From positions 1-64,000 of the forward strand of contig JAEBUN010000033.1 in assembly GCA_023014365.1 (NCBI GenBank): 64,000 bases of DNA, given 5' to 3'. The DNA is from Lepiota brunneoincarnata (Eukaryota > Basidiomycota > Agaricomycetes > Agaricales > Agaricaceae). Below, piece by piece: positions 44,830-57,029 of this stretch. The position numbers and the translations under genes are program-made. The notes beneath the pieces are model-generated. The model saw only the letters and a program-made list of their open reading frames with translations. It made no database searches and was not told the DNA's origin. The stretch's first letter is position 1. Every line of letters begins with the position of its first letter.

Positions 44830-45583
44830 AGCCAATCCCACCAATTAGAAAAAACAAGCGCATACCTCGGCTACCCACCCTTTTCCTCAACACCGGGGCC
44901 TCGCGCTAAAGCCGCTCAGCCTCAGCAAGTTCGTTTCCCCGGGGGCGTAGCGCCTGTGCCTCTCTATATACCCAGTGAAAATGAGTCAATTGACGCTCTT
45001 CCCTGATTCCAAGGACAGGTAAATGAACGGACCGTTCTTTCTCCATGCTCTTAGCTTGATAGCCCTCGCTCCCATTCGTCAAGTTACCGCCGGCGCCGTA
45101 TCCAGAACTATATGATGCCGCATTCCCACCGGGACTATATCCCATCTGTCCTCCAGGTCCATGCTCAAACCCCTGTGAGTGCAAGCGGCCACAGTCGCCT
45201 GCGTTGTCGAAGCCTCCAGGACCAGAATCATGCCACGGCTCGGGCATGCTTTTGTACGGGACGTTCGTAGGTGCAGAGCCGTACTAAAGATGAGAAAGAT
45301 TAATCAAGTCTCGCTAATGGGAGTGATACGGATAAGAATAAGGACGGACAGTGTCATGAACCGCGTTATATGCTCCCGCTGCGCCACTGTGGGTCGAGTG
45401 ACTTGGTTCGTTGTGAGGTGTCGTTCCTGCGTAAGGCCTGCCCCCCTCTACATTGTGCGAGGGATTGTAATGCGATGTCTCAGTGCGAGTCTGTGAAAAC
45501 TCAGTACTTGAATTCGGGGAGCGCAACAGGACGGTGCTTCTCACATCTTTCCCCTTCTTCCCGAATAAACAGAACCACGGCAT
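44830..45583 (-). pseudogene. Decayed paralogue of the CsbD-like gene
   Basis: The layout matches the gene at 43705-44521. A short first exon MPWFCLFGKKGKD (ATG 45583) is followed by a GTGAGA donor, His/Ser/Gly-rich exons (TRTETSHYNPSHNVEGG; then PEPWHDSGPGGFDN and GGQMGYSPGGN), and NELAEAERL followed by TAG where the paralogue has GAA. The CsbD-like core is not recognisable at the expected place (GKVES absent). It is either a pseudogene or a diverged, shortened gene. Confidence 0.6.
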
Positions 45584-45821
45584 TCTGAGAATTAACAGGG
45601 AGAATAGCAAAATATGGACTTGTGGAAAGGTGGACAAATTTTGGAAGGCCTTGTATGGAATGTGCTGAGCGAGGTGAGTCGGCGACGTCATCCACAATTT
45701 GAGCTTAGCGCAGGTTTCGGGTGAGCCACTAAAATATCAATCGCCTCGATCGCCACACAGGAAAGGGGAGTGTTAACAGAAGCAGCGTGTTTGCATTAAT
45801 GATAACATGTCAAGATCAGAC

Positions 45822-46608
45822 CTAGTTCTGGGGAATACGTTGGGAAATTTCTTCTCCATCCACAGGCCAAAAGTCAACCTCGAGCTCCACGACCCTCGCC
45901 CAAATGGATTCTGCACGCCTCCAAGCCTCCGAACCAGGTTCAATGCCGAGGCTGTTGACCTGAGTGTCTAGCCTATTCACGAAATCGATGAACTCCGGGG
46001 AGCTCCAGTTAGTCGCAAAAGAGCTGACAGCGGAGTCGGGCCGCGCAAGGGCATGTGTCCTAAGCTGCTGGGCGACATAGGACCAGGCATCGAGGTAGAC
46101 CTTGGAATATATTCCGTGAGCTGCTGGTTAAATGATTTGTCCATGAGGTACAAATTACCCGTTCCATTGCCCAAAGGAAAACCAACCCATCTTGAATGTT
46201 CCCGTTCTTAGAGATCCTCGCCATTTCAGATGTATATGCCTTAGTCCCTTTCCTCTCCTTCCAACCTTCCATGAGAAGCCCCCATTTTTCGGCCGTGTCT
46301 TTGAAGAAGTTGACTTCCCGGACGATGTTTTCTAAGCAGAAGACCAATAATTGAAGGATGCTTTGATTTTTCTGTTCCTCAACCGAGGATAACCCGTGGG
46401 AGGAATCGTAGGGGATGCTCGAAATGAGTGCGCCGATAAAGAGAGGGTACGCGTGTGCAGCATAGATGCGGTCCTGGGATAGCCAGAGGGCGAGGCGATT
46501 GAGCGGAACGGTGCCGTTTCCTGCTGCGGTGAGGAAGGCATGGTGGATGGCCTCTGAATATGAGGGTGTGGTGTTTAGATTTACGAGATGCTCTGTGAGA
46601 GAAGGCAT
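45822..46608 (-). CDS. TENA/THI-4-like (haem oxygenase-fold) protein
   Basis: Exons 46608-46159 and 46100-45822, with a 58-bp intron, give 242 residues. The N-terminal part (LTEHLVNLNTTPSYSEAIHHAFL, then LALWLSQDRIYAAHAYPLFIGAL) has the helical pattern and the LxxWLxQDxxY motif of the TENA/THI-4 family. The C terminus includes YLDAWSYVAQQL and VVELEVDFWP. Some relatives hydrolyse thiamin pyrimidine derivatives. The active-site Cys pair of classical TenA was not verified, so the catalytic role is open. It is divergent from mL59, with 255 bp between the start codons. Confidence 0.75.
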
Positions 46609-46863
46609 GACAGGGTGGTGCTACTAAAGCCCGGGTGTACGGCTTTGAGCTTTTATGTGGTCGTGGACTGCTGCGGCACGTTTTGGGCGCTAGAAATCTG
46701 CAGGATGGATATCAGTCATGGCGGGGAGATAAGATAGGGATTATTTGGCTTTATTTAAATCTGAAGTCGTCAACAAAGTTTAAGCGAGCAGGAACAACCG
46801 GAAGTTAGCACAACACGGCTGCCCGCAAATCGGAGGGCGCACCTGTCCGCAACGGCTAGCACC
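46609..46863. promoter_or_regulatory. Divergent promoter region, TENA-like / mL59
   Basis: 255 bp separate the two divergent start codons. No clear TATA box is seen. It probably serves both genes, inferred from spacing only. Confidence 0.45.
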
Positions 46864-47561
46864 ATGTCCAGCGCCATCGCATTGGAAACGGTCAAAAAGT
46901 TTAGAGTCAGACAACTCCTCAGGCTTGAGTCACATATCCGCCAGCTGGGTCCGCTTACGAAGGAGACCACCCCCAAACGCGAACCCAACTCGCAGGCCAT
47001 CGTCCTCCCAAACCCGTTTATCCCGCGAAAAAACTCGCAGACTGGAAAATGGAGACCGCCAGTGTACTCGTTGCGGCAGCAAGCCGAGTTGGTCAAGAAG
47101 GCCAAGGCCAGTGGAATGCTTCACTTGCTGCCACCTGGTCCCAAGGCACCGCAGATGCGACTGGGCGTGATGGACGCCATCAAGCAAGCGCAGGAGCCAG
47201 CTAGTGCAAAGTCCTCTGATGATCAAAGGAGCGGAGAGGATAAGGTATGGCAGCAGCCGGTTGCCTGGGAGGGCAAGCTGAGAGTGAAGGAAGTGCGTGG
47301 TGCGGAGCTAGGCATCAAGTTATACGCAGGAAAGAAGAGAATGTTCAAAGGTCACAAGTGGGAGCGCTTGCTGCAGGATAGGTTGAAGACGCGGTTGATT
47401 CTCATGCGGGGAATGAAGAAGAGGATATCCGACTATAAAAACGTGAGTTCGTCGTTCAGCGGTGAAGCTTAGTGCTAACTCTTGGCTAGTATTACAAGAG
47501 GAGAAAGCCCAATCCCCTCAAATCACCAAGGACTCTCAAGTCACCTAAACTTCCCTTCTAA
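46864..47561 (+). CDS. Mitochondrial large ribosomal subunit protein mL59 (MRPL25 family)
   Basis: Exons 46864-47442 and 47490-47561 encode 216 residues. Typical features are a basic N terminus (ETVKKFRVRQLLRLESHIRQ), the conserved VLPNPFIPRKN segment, PPVYSLRRQAELVKKAKA-like sequence followed by LHLLPPGPK, and a basic C terminus (YYKRRKPNPLKSP) from the second exon. Members sit in the large subunit of fungal mitoribosomes. The ATG chosen is the first in frame and fits the family start. Confidence 0.85.
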
Positions 47562-47707
47562 TTTACAATTAATATATATATTCCGGTGAAAGCCGCATTG
47601 TTTGTGAAGGTTTATGTCGAGGGTCAGCCATGTAAATTCACCTTTCATTCTTACACTTCCTTGCCTCTTACCAACTCCATCTCCTCTCTACTAAGAACTG
47701 AATAACC

Positions 47708-48878
47708 ATGGCCTCTTTCAAGTCAGACCGTGCCGCTCACAAGCCCTATAGCGTTAGCAATTCTTCTTTATGCCCTCTACCCCTTGGCCCACACCATTAA
47801 CTCGCGGGCCTTAGCGACCGTCAACAGCAAGAGCGCCTGAAGGTCAATGGCTGCATGACAGGGCTCCAGGAACGGCGCGTTCAAGATCCGTAGCAGTACC
47901 GGCTCCTTCTTCTGGTGCACCTGCCGACAAAATTCTCGTCTCAAACCTTCATTATGAGATTACACCCAAAGACCTCACTGTGAGTCTCTCCCTCCCGATA
48001 CCCAGACGCAGAACACACATTTTCCTTTCGTAAAAGAGTGCTATCTTAAGTACTTTGGCACGTCAACCTGATCTTTCCCGCATCTCCTCCTCACTTATCC
48101 TTGTTACCCTTCAGCAAGCTAACGTGTACTCCCCCCTAGGCCATCTTCGGGCAGATTGGCACACTCGTGCGTGAGCCACTAATTAGGGTACGGCAAGCCC
48201 TCGAGCTTCACCTACATTGAAAAACAAACACCAACCTTCCGACTCCTTCCCTCTTCTCTTGGTTGCACCTCGCCGTCTTTCAAAAAATTTCTCAATTTTC
48301 TGAAACGGTGACTAGTACGATCGCAGCGGCCGTTCCTCAGGTTCAGCTATCATCTCGTTTGAAACGGTGGCAGAGGCTGTGCGTGCCAAGAAACAATTTG
48401 AAGGCATATTAGCAAAAGGTATCTCGACCCCCTGTTTTGTGTTTGGAACGCATCGCTAATAAATATGTAATAACCCTCAAGGACAACCAATGTCGATCGA
48501 TTTTCTGGCTCCCAAACAGCCCCGAGCTCGTTCTGCAAGTGCACCTAATGGTTCGCTCCTCAACAGGATCCAAAAGCCACCCCTTCTCGACCGACTTAGT
48601 CGCGATGATACCCATGTGGCACCATCACCCCCACCGTGAGTGTGCTCTTCTGCTACCATACTCCCCCAGTCGCTCAGCGCATAATCAGCGGAAGGGTTGG
48701 TCCCATACGGTCAAAGCCTCCACGCACGATGCGCAAGAAGGCCCCTAAAAAACCAGCGACTGCAGAAGAATTGGATAAGGAGCTGGATGCTTTTATGGGA
48801 GATGCCAGTACATCCGCTGCTCCTGTAGCTGGGGCCGCTACTGGCACCGCCACACCTCTGGATGTTGATATGGTTTGA
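47708..48878 (+). CDS. ALY/REF (Yra1-type) mRNA export adaptor
   Basis: Six exons: 47708-47752, 47815-47979, 48140-48187, 48316-48418, 48482-48635 and 48689-48878, giving 234 residues. A single RRM runs from KILVSNLHYEIT (RNP2) through SGSAIISFETVAEA (RNP1-like) to GQPMSIDFLAPKQ. The C-terminal FoP-type motif KKPATAEELDKELDAFM binds the DEAD-box helicase UAP56/Sub2 and places the protein in the TREX complex that loads export factors onto mRNA. The classical N-terminal UAP56-binding motif is not evident in the first exon, so the start or first exon may be misassigned. Confidence 0.9.
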
Positions 48879-48996
48879 GAGATTGATCATTCTATGTTTT
48901 TGTGCCTACGTTCTGTCCTGCCTGTACTAAATGCCACACTTAATATGCAATAAAATGCGTCTTGGCGGAAAAAGCAAAATCTCATTGCTACATTAG

Positions 48997-49070
48997 TGGC
49001 CAACGTGGGGATCGAACCCAAGACCTTCGCGTTATTAGCACGACGCTCTAACCAACTGAGCTAGTCGGCC
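48997..49070 (-). tRNA. tRNA-Ile(AAT)
   Basis: Minus-strand 74-nt cloverleaf. Acceptor GGCCGAC pairs with GTTGGCC. The D arm is TAGCTCAGTTGGTTA, the anticodon arm TCGTG-CTAATAA-CGCGA with anticodon AAT, and the T arm contains GGTTCGATCC. There is no intron. The 3' CCA is not encoded, as expected in a eukaryote. Confidence 0.95.
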
Positions 49071-49742
49071 AGTATCTACTCGAGCAGCTGCTCCCATGAG
49101 AATGACCATACCCTACTTACAAGACTGGTCAAGCTCCCTCTGATTGTCTACGCGGTCTTTGTGAGGATCCATGGTGTGTCTTGGCCTCTAAATGGTCTCC
49201 AGTGTGCAGGTCTGCTTAATCTCTACTGGGAGCTGACAAATGCAAATAAACTGAATATTTTACAAGGGTTGCAGCAACACAAAACCCTGGTCACATAGAG
49301 CAGTCTCCGGCAGCCTCTACCTCCCAGACATCCTAGGCGCTAAGGGCAGCATAATGGCATTAGCATCCCTCTTGGAGAAATCTGGGGCCTACATAAAATC
49401 TGGCAAAGGTCCACCACAACAATGCCACCCAGCCTTCAATGACATCCCACACCATGACCATTTAATGGGGCCTCTTCCAGGCCACCAAATGTCCCAGTAA
49501 CTAACATTTGGTCTCAAGGATAAATGGTGGACCAAGGCGGCCGTCCAGCGTCCAAAAGCGGATTTTTCCATATTTACTGAGGGTCAGGGCCTGTCAGAGG
49601 GGGCATGAGACCCCACAGCTTGATCTGTAACATGGATGGTGACGATAATACGCCGCCAAAGCTGCTTTCAAGCTAATTGCCATGAATTACGTGCTCAGAA
49701 TCAAGACGGCAAAACTACAACCAGTTAACTCCAATTTGATTC
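49071..49742. other. Intergenic, no gene seen
   Basis: Between the tRNA and the 3' end of AIP1 there are only short ORFs without domain signals. Confidence 0.5.
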
Positions 49743-52442
49743 TCATGCATGAAAAGTTACATCCCACAAACGAACAATCCCATCCGCACCAGCGCTAGCC
49801 AGTTTATTGTCTCCAACCCACAAAACGCCATTCACACCATTCGAGGCAGCATTCCTGATAGCTATGTACTGGAGCGGCTTCTCGACACTCCAGACGTAGA
49901 CGTGCGTATCGAGTGAGCCGGAAGCGAGGTGTCGAGAATCCCCCGTCCAAGAGAGTGAATTGATGCGTGCAGAGTGCATTGACCATCGACCGGTTATTAT
50001 CTGAATGCAGCGAAATGAAAGTGATTGGTGTAGAGAGGTATGGACGTGCGCGGATTAAAACGAACCTGTTTTCCTACAGCATCGTAAAGGATGATTTTTC
50101 CCGAAGACTAGTAAAAGCGGTAAATCTTGTGAAACTCATTTGACATGACTAGGAGAACTACTCACATCACCAGCCGCGAGGTATTTCCCATTGGGCGAGA
50201 AAGCCAATGAAGTAATGACAGCCATGTTGTTCTCGAGGATACTTGTCTCCTTTAAGGATTTGCCGTCCCACTCATGGAGCCGCGTTTTATGGTCCTGCGA
50301 TACCTTTATCTCCCGCTCATGGGTTGGATAGAGGATGAATATCGCACCTCTCCACCGATAGCGACCGTTGTCTGGTGTGCTGCAATAGCACTTGGGGCAT
50401 ACTTGGGCTTTTGTTCGAAGACTTTCTGATTCGAACGGAATGCTTCAATGGTGCCGATTCCTGCTACGAACACGGTTGAATCGCTCGCTACCGCAAGGGA
50501 TTTGGGTTGGGTAGCGGTAGGAGCTGATGCAGGTCTAGGAAGAAATCAGATCCCACCTCTAATGGCTCCTGAATGACTTACACAAAACTATCTCCAGAGA
50601 TTTCTCGTACCCTATCATCCCACCCAGCAGAGTAGATCCTATCATCAGAAGGTGACGGAGCCAATCCGACAACATATGTTGAGTGATGATCACCAGACAA
50701 GGGCTTAGATTCATCCTTTCCAAGAGAGTAAGAGAATATACGGCCTGAAGCCGTACCTGCCAGAAACGTGCCACTGGATTTATTTGCTGCGATAGTGTTG
50801 ATAGTTGTTTGTGGTGCCTACGATTGAGTAAATGAGAATCAGAGATGAATGGGGGTACAATCAAGGCTTACGCTAAGGATTCTCGCTGGCTTGCTTGGTG
50901 TCCTGGGATCGAAGACGTTTAGGTCGCCACCAAGCGACAAGGAAACCAGGTTATTCTCCCCGCTCCAGGTGTTACCCATTTGCTGGTCCTCGATTCTGGA
51001 CCCAACAGTCCATGTTGTGATCACCTTGCGAGTTTCAGCATCCCCTGTGATACATCAGCTTCAATGCGCTCTCAATCTCGAGTGATAGATCCTTACAAAG
51101 TTTGACCGTTTTGTCTGCAGATGAGGTGAATAGGGTTTTGCTGGCCGGGCTCCAAGCAACGCCGAACTGAGAAGTGGTTGTTAATTTGGGCCTAAAGTGA
51201 ACACGATCAACGTACAATACTCCCTTTGTGCGGATTATCCGCTATTTCCGCTACGGTATCGCCAGTCTTTCCTTCGTAAAGAAATATCTTCGAGTCAGAA
51301 CCGACACTAGCGAAAAGATCACCCGAAGGTGAGAATTTGACATCTTGAACAAATTTGGTGTGCGTCCTGATAATCTAGAATGGATTCCTGTTGAACGAAC
51401 GGCCCTGCAAGAAGGGTTGAATCAAGTGATATACCTTGTCGAACTTGAATGGCGGCCCTGTCAAACAATGAGATCAGCATTCAATACCCAACTCGGAAAT
51501 AGTCACCTTGGTGGAAGACAATTGCGGCGTCATCTGAAGCAGTCGCGGCTCTGAAGGGTCGCTGTTGGCGAATCGAGACAGCATTGATCACCTAAATTCC
51601 CCCGTGAGAGCTTACTCCCGATGACACGAATTCGGCCCTACATGCCTTGGAATGTCCGCTGATATCCCCACTGGAGGTCCCGGTATCCATGCTAAAGGCA
51701 TATCCAAAGCTGCCCGAACATCTTCGCTTCAGGAACTCCACGATTTAAGAAACACAAATAGACTCACCGTTCCCTTCCATCACCGACAGCAATGATCCTT
51801 TTACCTTCTCCATCCCAGGCGAGATCATTTCTTCACACCCACGCCGAAACAACGGCCAGGTAAGAGCTCCAACACGTGGATCAAATGTGAAAAGAAACCT
51901 TACATCCTCCCCGAAATGACCTTGTACTCCCCCTTCAAAACCTGGTCCTCACCAACCGTATCCCAGATCCTTACTTCATCCCATCAGTACACAATCGAAG
52001 TGGTGCAAAATATCATTCACGACATTTAATCAACATCCCGCAGCTCAAGCCTGCCATAAACGAAGTGCTCACCGGTCCCACTGACATCCCCCGAAGCGCA
52101 ATAATACCCTGTTGGTGAGAACCTCGCGGTCGTTGCATTATGCACATGTCCCAGATATGTTTCCGTATGCAAGGTCGGTTTCTAAATATTTTTATTGCGT
52201 GGGCATCTTCAGGGGCGAGAACACTAGCACCCACGCTTAAATCTCTTATCTGTGCATCACCCACAGCACAATTGGATCATCAGAATCGCTCGTTTGTTTA
52301 TTGAACCGTGTGAGAGAACACGCACGATCACAGTCTTCCCATTCGTGTAGATAACCTTGTCCTTGTGCGAGCTGATCTTCGTCGCCACCCCGCGTGTCGT
52401 AACCGGATTTGAAGGGAACAACCCGCTGCTCTTGAATGACAT
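49743..52442 (-). CDS. Actin-interacting protein 1 (AIP1), WD40 protein, many introns
   Basis: The start MSFKSSGLFPSNPVTTRG...VIYTNGKTVI and the end ARINSLSWTGDSRHLASGSL...VWVGDNKLASAGADGIVRLWDV are those of AIP1, the cofactor of cofilin that disassembles actin filaments. The protein should have two seven-bladed propellers. Early exons read as 52442-52326, a 15-nt exon at 52249-52235 (IRDLS), then 52181-52073 with YLGHVHNATTARFSPTGYYCASGD. Near the 3' end, the ILYDAVGKQ exon joins IITGRWSMHSARINS across an intron at about 49992-50070. Middle exons (for example WSGENNLVSLSLGGDLNVFD near 50940) follow the expected order, but not every splice site was fixed. No defect was noted. Confidence 0.88.
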
Positions 52443-52634
52443 TATCGATCTTGATATAGAGTTCAAACTAGAAGGGTCAACGGGGCTGCGATAATGAAGG
52501 CGGGCCCTGCTTAAAACGTCGCGTGTCTGTGCTGATCCCGCAGGCCGCAGCAAGCCCTGGCACCGCTGTGGTATGAACCCGAACATGATGGCCACGTGAC
52601 CGCAAATAATACTAAGTAGTATTACATGTCTCTC

Positions 52635-54053
52635 TTACACTTCATCTCCTCCTTGTTCAACAGCCGAGTCACCTGGCGGATTCGTTCGGAAATGAACTGC
52701 CGTGCTGAGTGTCACCCCATTTGTAGCACCAATGGGCGCCACGCTGCTCACACTGTCAACACTCTTCGTCGAACGTCCCAATGCTACCTGTACAATGATG
52801 AGGATGGGCATGATGCACTTGTTCTTGTCTAAGTTTTGTCGTCAAACACCGGTAAATTTCTGCTCACCACTACTCTGTCAATTATCGCTAGGCCGATGAG
52901 CTTTAACCTTGTCAACACAAATGACTCGCATATCCCCCACTGAAGCACGTACTGCATATTGGGTCGATGATAATATTATAGTCATGATGATTGCGGCGGT
53001 GTATATGAATCCAGACTCAATTCTACAGGTCACATTAAGCACCGAACCATCAGTTATTTCTAGTCGCTTACAAGATTCCAACGGCCACATTCATTTGCCG
53101 TGAAACGCTTCTGCCCATTAGTCTACCGGCTTCTCGAGCAATCCACCAGATCCTTCCCGCTACAATTAATCGGTCAGCCGGTATAAAAACATTGTCAAAT
53201 CTACTCACCTGCCGCCAGTGTCAAAATAATATTGAGCACAAAAACAATTATTATATACACCGGCATGAATGACTTGAGTTTTTCTGAAGTCGTGGCTTCG
53301 CTGGTAATGCCGAACGCTGGTGTCTCGCATCAGTGCGGTTATACACGCAAAGTGTTCTGTAACATGCCCGTTCCCACCAATAACACAGCTCCAGCCCCCC
53401 ACCCGACCACCTTACTGTGGCTCCAAATTATATAGCATCTGACTATCTGCTTTGCGTGAGCGCGTAGCTCGAACGAGTAATAGGAATAACTCACAAGGAG
53501 AACGTCGGCCATCAGACTGGCACGCGATCCCGGTGAACTTCATCTTCCCTGATGTGAAGGATTGAGATTCGAAACTTACTTATTCACCAGGTGAAACAGG
53601 AATTTAGGATATAACAGCCGAAATAATTCTCGACTGTCCCCAGTGCGAAGAATGTCCGTCTGGTTCAGCACAGCACTGTATGTAATGCCCATGTCCGCGG
53701 TGGCCAGAACGAACATAATGCTCATCGCAACGAGTGATACGTTTTGTAATCGCCCCCGTTTCCTCAGGAGGATGATCAAACTTGCCCAGAACAAGATGAA
53801 ATGGATTCCTGTATGTTGCCTCCCGTGAGTACTTCCATTAAATCGTCATATCGGGGCAAGGGTACCGTATACTAGTGTTTCGGCCTACAGGGGCAGCAGC
53901 ACAGACATATTTATTAGCATATTCTGTCGTGTGGGGTCGGTCTTATCCGACAACAGGACGTACCAGAGCAGCCGCCAGAATCGATCGGAAAGGCGCAGTG
54001 AATGATTGTTCCCAAACATTCACATGCACTCTTGTTGTGTATTTCCCCGACAT
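52635..54053 (-). CDS. Multi-pass (7TM-type) membrane protein, copy 1
   Basis: It starts at ATG 54053 (MSGKYTTRVHVN; first exon 54053-53964). It continues through IHFILFWASLIILL, SIMFVLATADMGITY, the family mark RLLYPKFLFHLVNN, LMADVLL then IVRCYIIWSH, PVYIIIVFVLNIILTLAA, AGRIWWIAREAGRLMGR and IESGFIYTAAIIMTIILSS, to a cytosolic tail (CIMPILIIVQVALGRS ... GGDEV, TAA 52635-52637). There are several short introns. The order of segments and the IWW and ESG motifs match the paralogues to the right. It belongs to a large uncharacterised Agaricomycete family with about seven helices; ligand and function are unknown. Confidence 0.75.
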
Positions 54054-54579
54054 CGCGAACTCTGACTGCCAGTAGTAACCCCAAGTAGCACTGCGCAATG
54101 TGTCGGTGGTAGTGGGGGAAAGGGGGAGTGTATTGCAGTCGCCTTACTACCCACATGTTATTAAGTCAACGAGAGTATCTATGACGGCCTTTTGATCCGC
54201 CGGAGGGTAATCATCCGGAAAATTGAAAGGTCGCCGCCCATCACCCCATCCCACGCTCAACCATTACGCTGCCCGAGGGGAATGTTATTTCGGTCCCAGA
54301 CGGGCGATCCATAGCGTCGCTGTGCCACTTGTCCCATGTATCGTCTGTCCGAGCAACTGAGGGTGAAGGTGAATTCTCTATCTTCCTGAAGAACGCAATG
54401 GCCTCTCAAGTCCCTCGGCTAGGGATTCTCGATCAATTTATCATCTGTAAAAATAATAATTTCTCACGTCAGTTGTCGAACCGCCAGTCGCGAGCGCCTG
54501 AGCTAGGAGCCGTCGAACTATATCGGTAACGCACACAGCCGGCACAAGATGTATACTCCTAATTCGCTTTCAGAGTTCC

Positions 54580-55145
54580 TACAACGCCAGGGCATTCTCG
54601 CTGCGCGCTGCGAAGTGTCCTCCTGGGTGGCGCCTGGAATCCCCAGTCCTCGCCGCGGGAGGGAATACCCGCCGGGGTTTGGCCCGCTGTTCCCGATGTT
54701 CTACTGCAAAGCGATGAACCCCAACCCGGACAGTCGTCAGTGTTGGAGCAATTCGCTGAAAACTCTAGAAACGGCTATACACAGGTTTCTGACATACGAC
54801 AAGGCGTATAAAAAGTGGCCCCCTTGGATCCTCGGCGGAATGGTAGGAAATAGGTGGGCGGACGGACAAAACAATCCAAACCACCAGAGCTATGCCCAAC
54901 GGATACATCAGTGCCGATTCAAGCACGCCCGAAGCGCGTCAACTAGCTCTGACCCACAGAATTATTATCGCAATCCGATGTCTCCGGGTATGCTGCTCCT
55001 CTAGCGCCACCCAAGCTGCCTTTACTTGCTACTATATCCTCCCCGCTTGTCAAACAAATGTGCCTTGGCCCGGGATCAGGCAACGAACTCATAAATGTTG
55101 TACCGTACGGTGAGGATGATATTAGTGTCGACCACAGATCTGACA
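54580..55145 (-). pseudogene. Multi-pass membrane protein, truncated pseudogene copy
   Basis: Only the C-terminal third remains: NIILTV (helix 6), then GRI followed by TAG TAG in place of the two Trp codons of the IWW motif, TRRHRIAIIIL, LESALMYPLGIALVVWIVLS and the tail IAPTLTTVRVGVHRF. Helices 1-5 are missing upstream because copy 2 ends at 55289. A long plus-strand ORF (54549-55004) over this stretch is antisense coincidence. Confidence 0.75.
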
Positions 55146-55288
55146 AGTATGTAGGTTACCGATCGATCTACACGAATCACGAATTTGGTCTCCGATTATC
55201 TGTGCTGGCCTTTCTAAGACCCCTTTAGCCACCAGAACGCTTGCGAATTTGTATCAGCAACTCTCTAAAAGCTACTACTCCGCTTTAA

Positions 55289-56736
55289 CTATGTACGCAT
55301 TAGTCCACCCTCGGTGTGTGGACTGTCATCATCTATGGCAGCTGTTAAGGTACCCGCTAATTGTCGATCGCTGTCATTGTGGGTATATCGAGATACTTGC
55401 GCTCCTAGCTTCCCATTTCCAAAGCGATTGAGCCCGACTTGGACGACCATCAAGGTGGGCGCAACCCCCTAAGACAATTCAATGGTAGTCGAATGGTACA
55501 GAGGAACGCAACACACCACAAGACGCATGAGCGTGACTGCCATCGCCCGCTGAAGGAGCATGCTCTAAATAAGAACTGATATTGGATGGATAAATCTGTG
55601 ATAAGACTCACCCCGGCCTGGGGCACGGTGTAGTGGAATAGTATGAATAAGATGATGCCTAGGGGATATATCGAACCTGATTCAAGTCTCCGCACTGGTA
55701 AGTCAGCTGAACAGAGGATCAGATTTCGGATAATTCAGGCTCACAAATTTGCCACAGCAGAGCGATATCTCCGGATATGATGACCTTCCAGCATTCCTCT
55801 TGCCGACCTCACTAACCACCATATCCTCCCCGCTTGTCAAGCTATCAGAATTTGATTCCCAATGTAAGAGGGAGGACATCCATACCTGTCGCACCTGTAA
55901 GGATGAGGTTGGTGGCCAAAACAGATCCAAGATACAGGTAATTGAGGAGGTTGGCTACACGAGGACTGGATACTGTTTGGAATGCTTGCCCTATCCCGAT
56001 ATATCCGCAGGCTCTAGGAGAATCAAACAACACGATGTATAATGTGCTTCATTAGTGCTTACCCGTCTCCGCGACGACGCAAGCACCCCCCACATAGATC
56101 CAGCACCTACTACCCCTACCCCATACCACGTAACACCGGTACAACTTTTTTTGAATCAATATGAGGGCAACATTAGGAGGTCAAACACTCACAAGAAGAA
56201 AATCTGCTACCAAACTGTCAATCGTGAATATCATCTCTGAAATAAGCCGTGAGCCTCTGACTTGTTGGTGATGAAGATCGCATCTTTGGGGGTCAAGGGC
56301 ACAAGTAAGGCATCCAAGTTTTCATTTTCAACCGTAGGTCGGAGGTACCAACCAACTGCTCGCATTGTGATTAAAACGTCGAGCGTTGCAGAAACGAATA
56401 ATATGACGAGGGCTGTGAAGACTACTTGGTGCGTCGAACGGCGATTGAGGAGCATGAAGTTTAAGCAGGCAAGGAAGAGAACGAGGTGGATCCCTTTGGT
56501 ACGATCAGATTCCTGAGATCTCATGTTACTTCCGAAACTAGTTCTTACCATAAAACATGAGTTCGATCTTGGGTATAGTATATATTAATACACTCCCATA
56601 ATATCCCTGAAGATGTGAGATATCTTACCAGGCCCGCGAGGATGAGAGATGTTAGCTCAGATATAAATGCTTCATGCTGGGAATTATGCCGTGTTTCCAG
56701 GCTTTGCTTTAGACCAGAAGTGAGGTAGAATGTCAT
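55289..56736 (-). CDS. Multi-pass (7TM-type) membrane protein, copy 2
   Basis: It starts at ATG 56736 (MTFYLTSGLKQSLETRHN). Segments in order: ELTSLILAGL; IELMFYG then IHLVLFLACLNFMLLNRRST; LVILFVSATLDVLITM; APLTPKD-type loop ending FITNK; ACGYIGIGQAF; YLGSVLATNLILTGATG; GRIWWLVRSARGMLEG; LESGSIYPLGIILFILFHY; and the tail VAPTLMVVQVGLNRF ... GGLMRT with TAG at 55289-55291. Introns have canonical borders where checked. It is close to copy 3 and less close to copy 1. Plasma membrane or internal membrane location is likely; function unknown. Confidence 0.75.
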
Positions 56737-57029
56737 AAGGGTGGCGAAGTAACGATTGTTTGACAGGCTATGTATTCTACCACCACATCATATATATCGA
56801 GGCAGGGTTCCCAAGATAGATTGACAGAGGGATCGAATCAAATTAATACTTGATCGCAGCTTCCAATGATGCACGTCGTCCGTGAAACCAGAGAAGTGTA
56901 GGCGGAGGACATTATTGATGTTCGGATCCATGGCAGGCTTCTACCCGAGTGGCGCCCTCGAGTCATGGGTGGTTTCCAGGGGCTGTAGCCTTCGGCACGG
57001 GGCTATGGATGACTTCGATTCTGGGGCGC

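Noticed and set aside
54549..55004. 151-codon plus-strand ORF
   Set aside because: It overlaps the minus-strand 7TM pseudogene, whose conserved segments explain the sequence. No domain on the plus strand.
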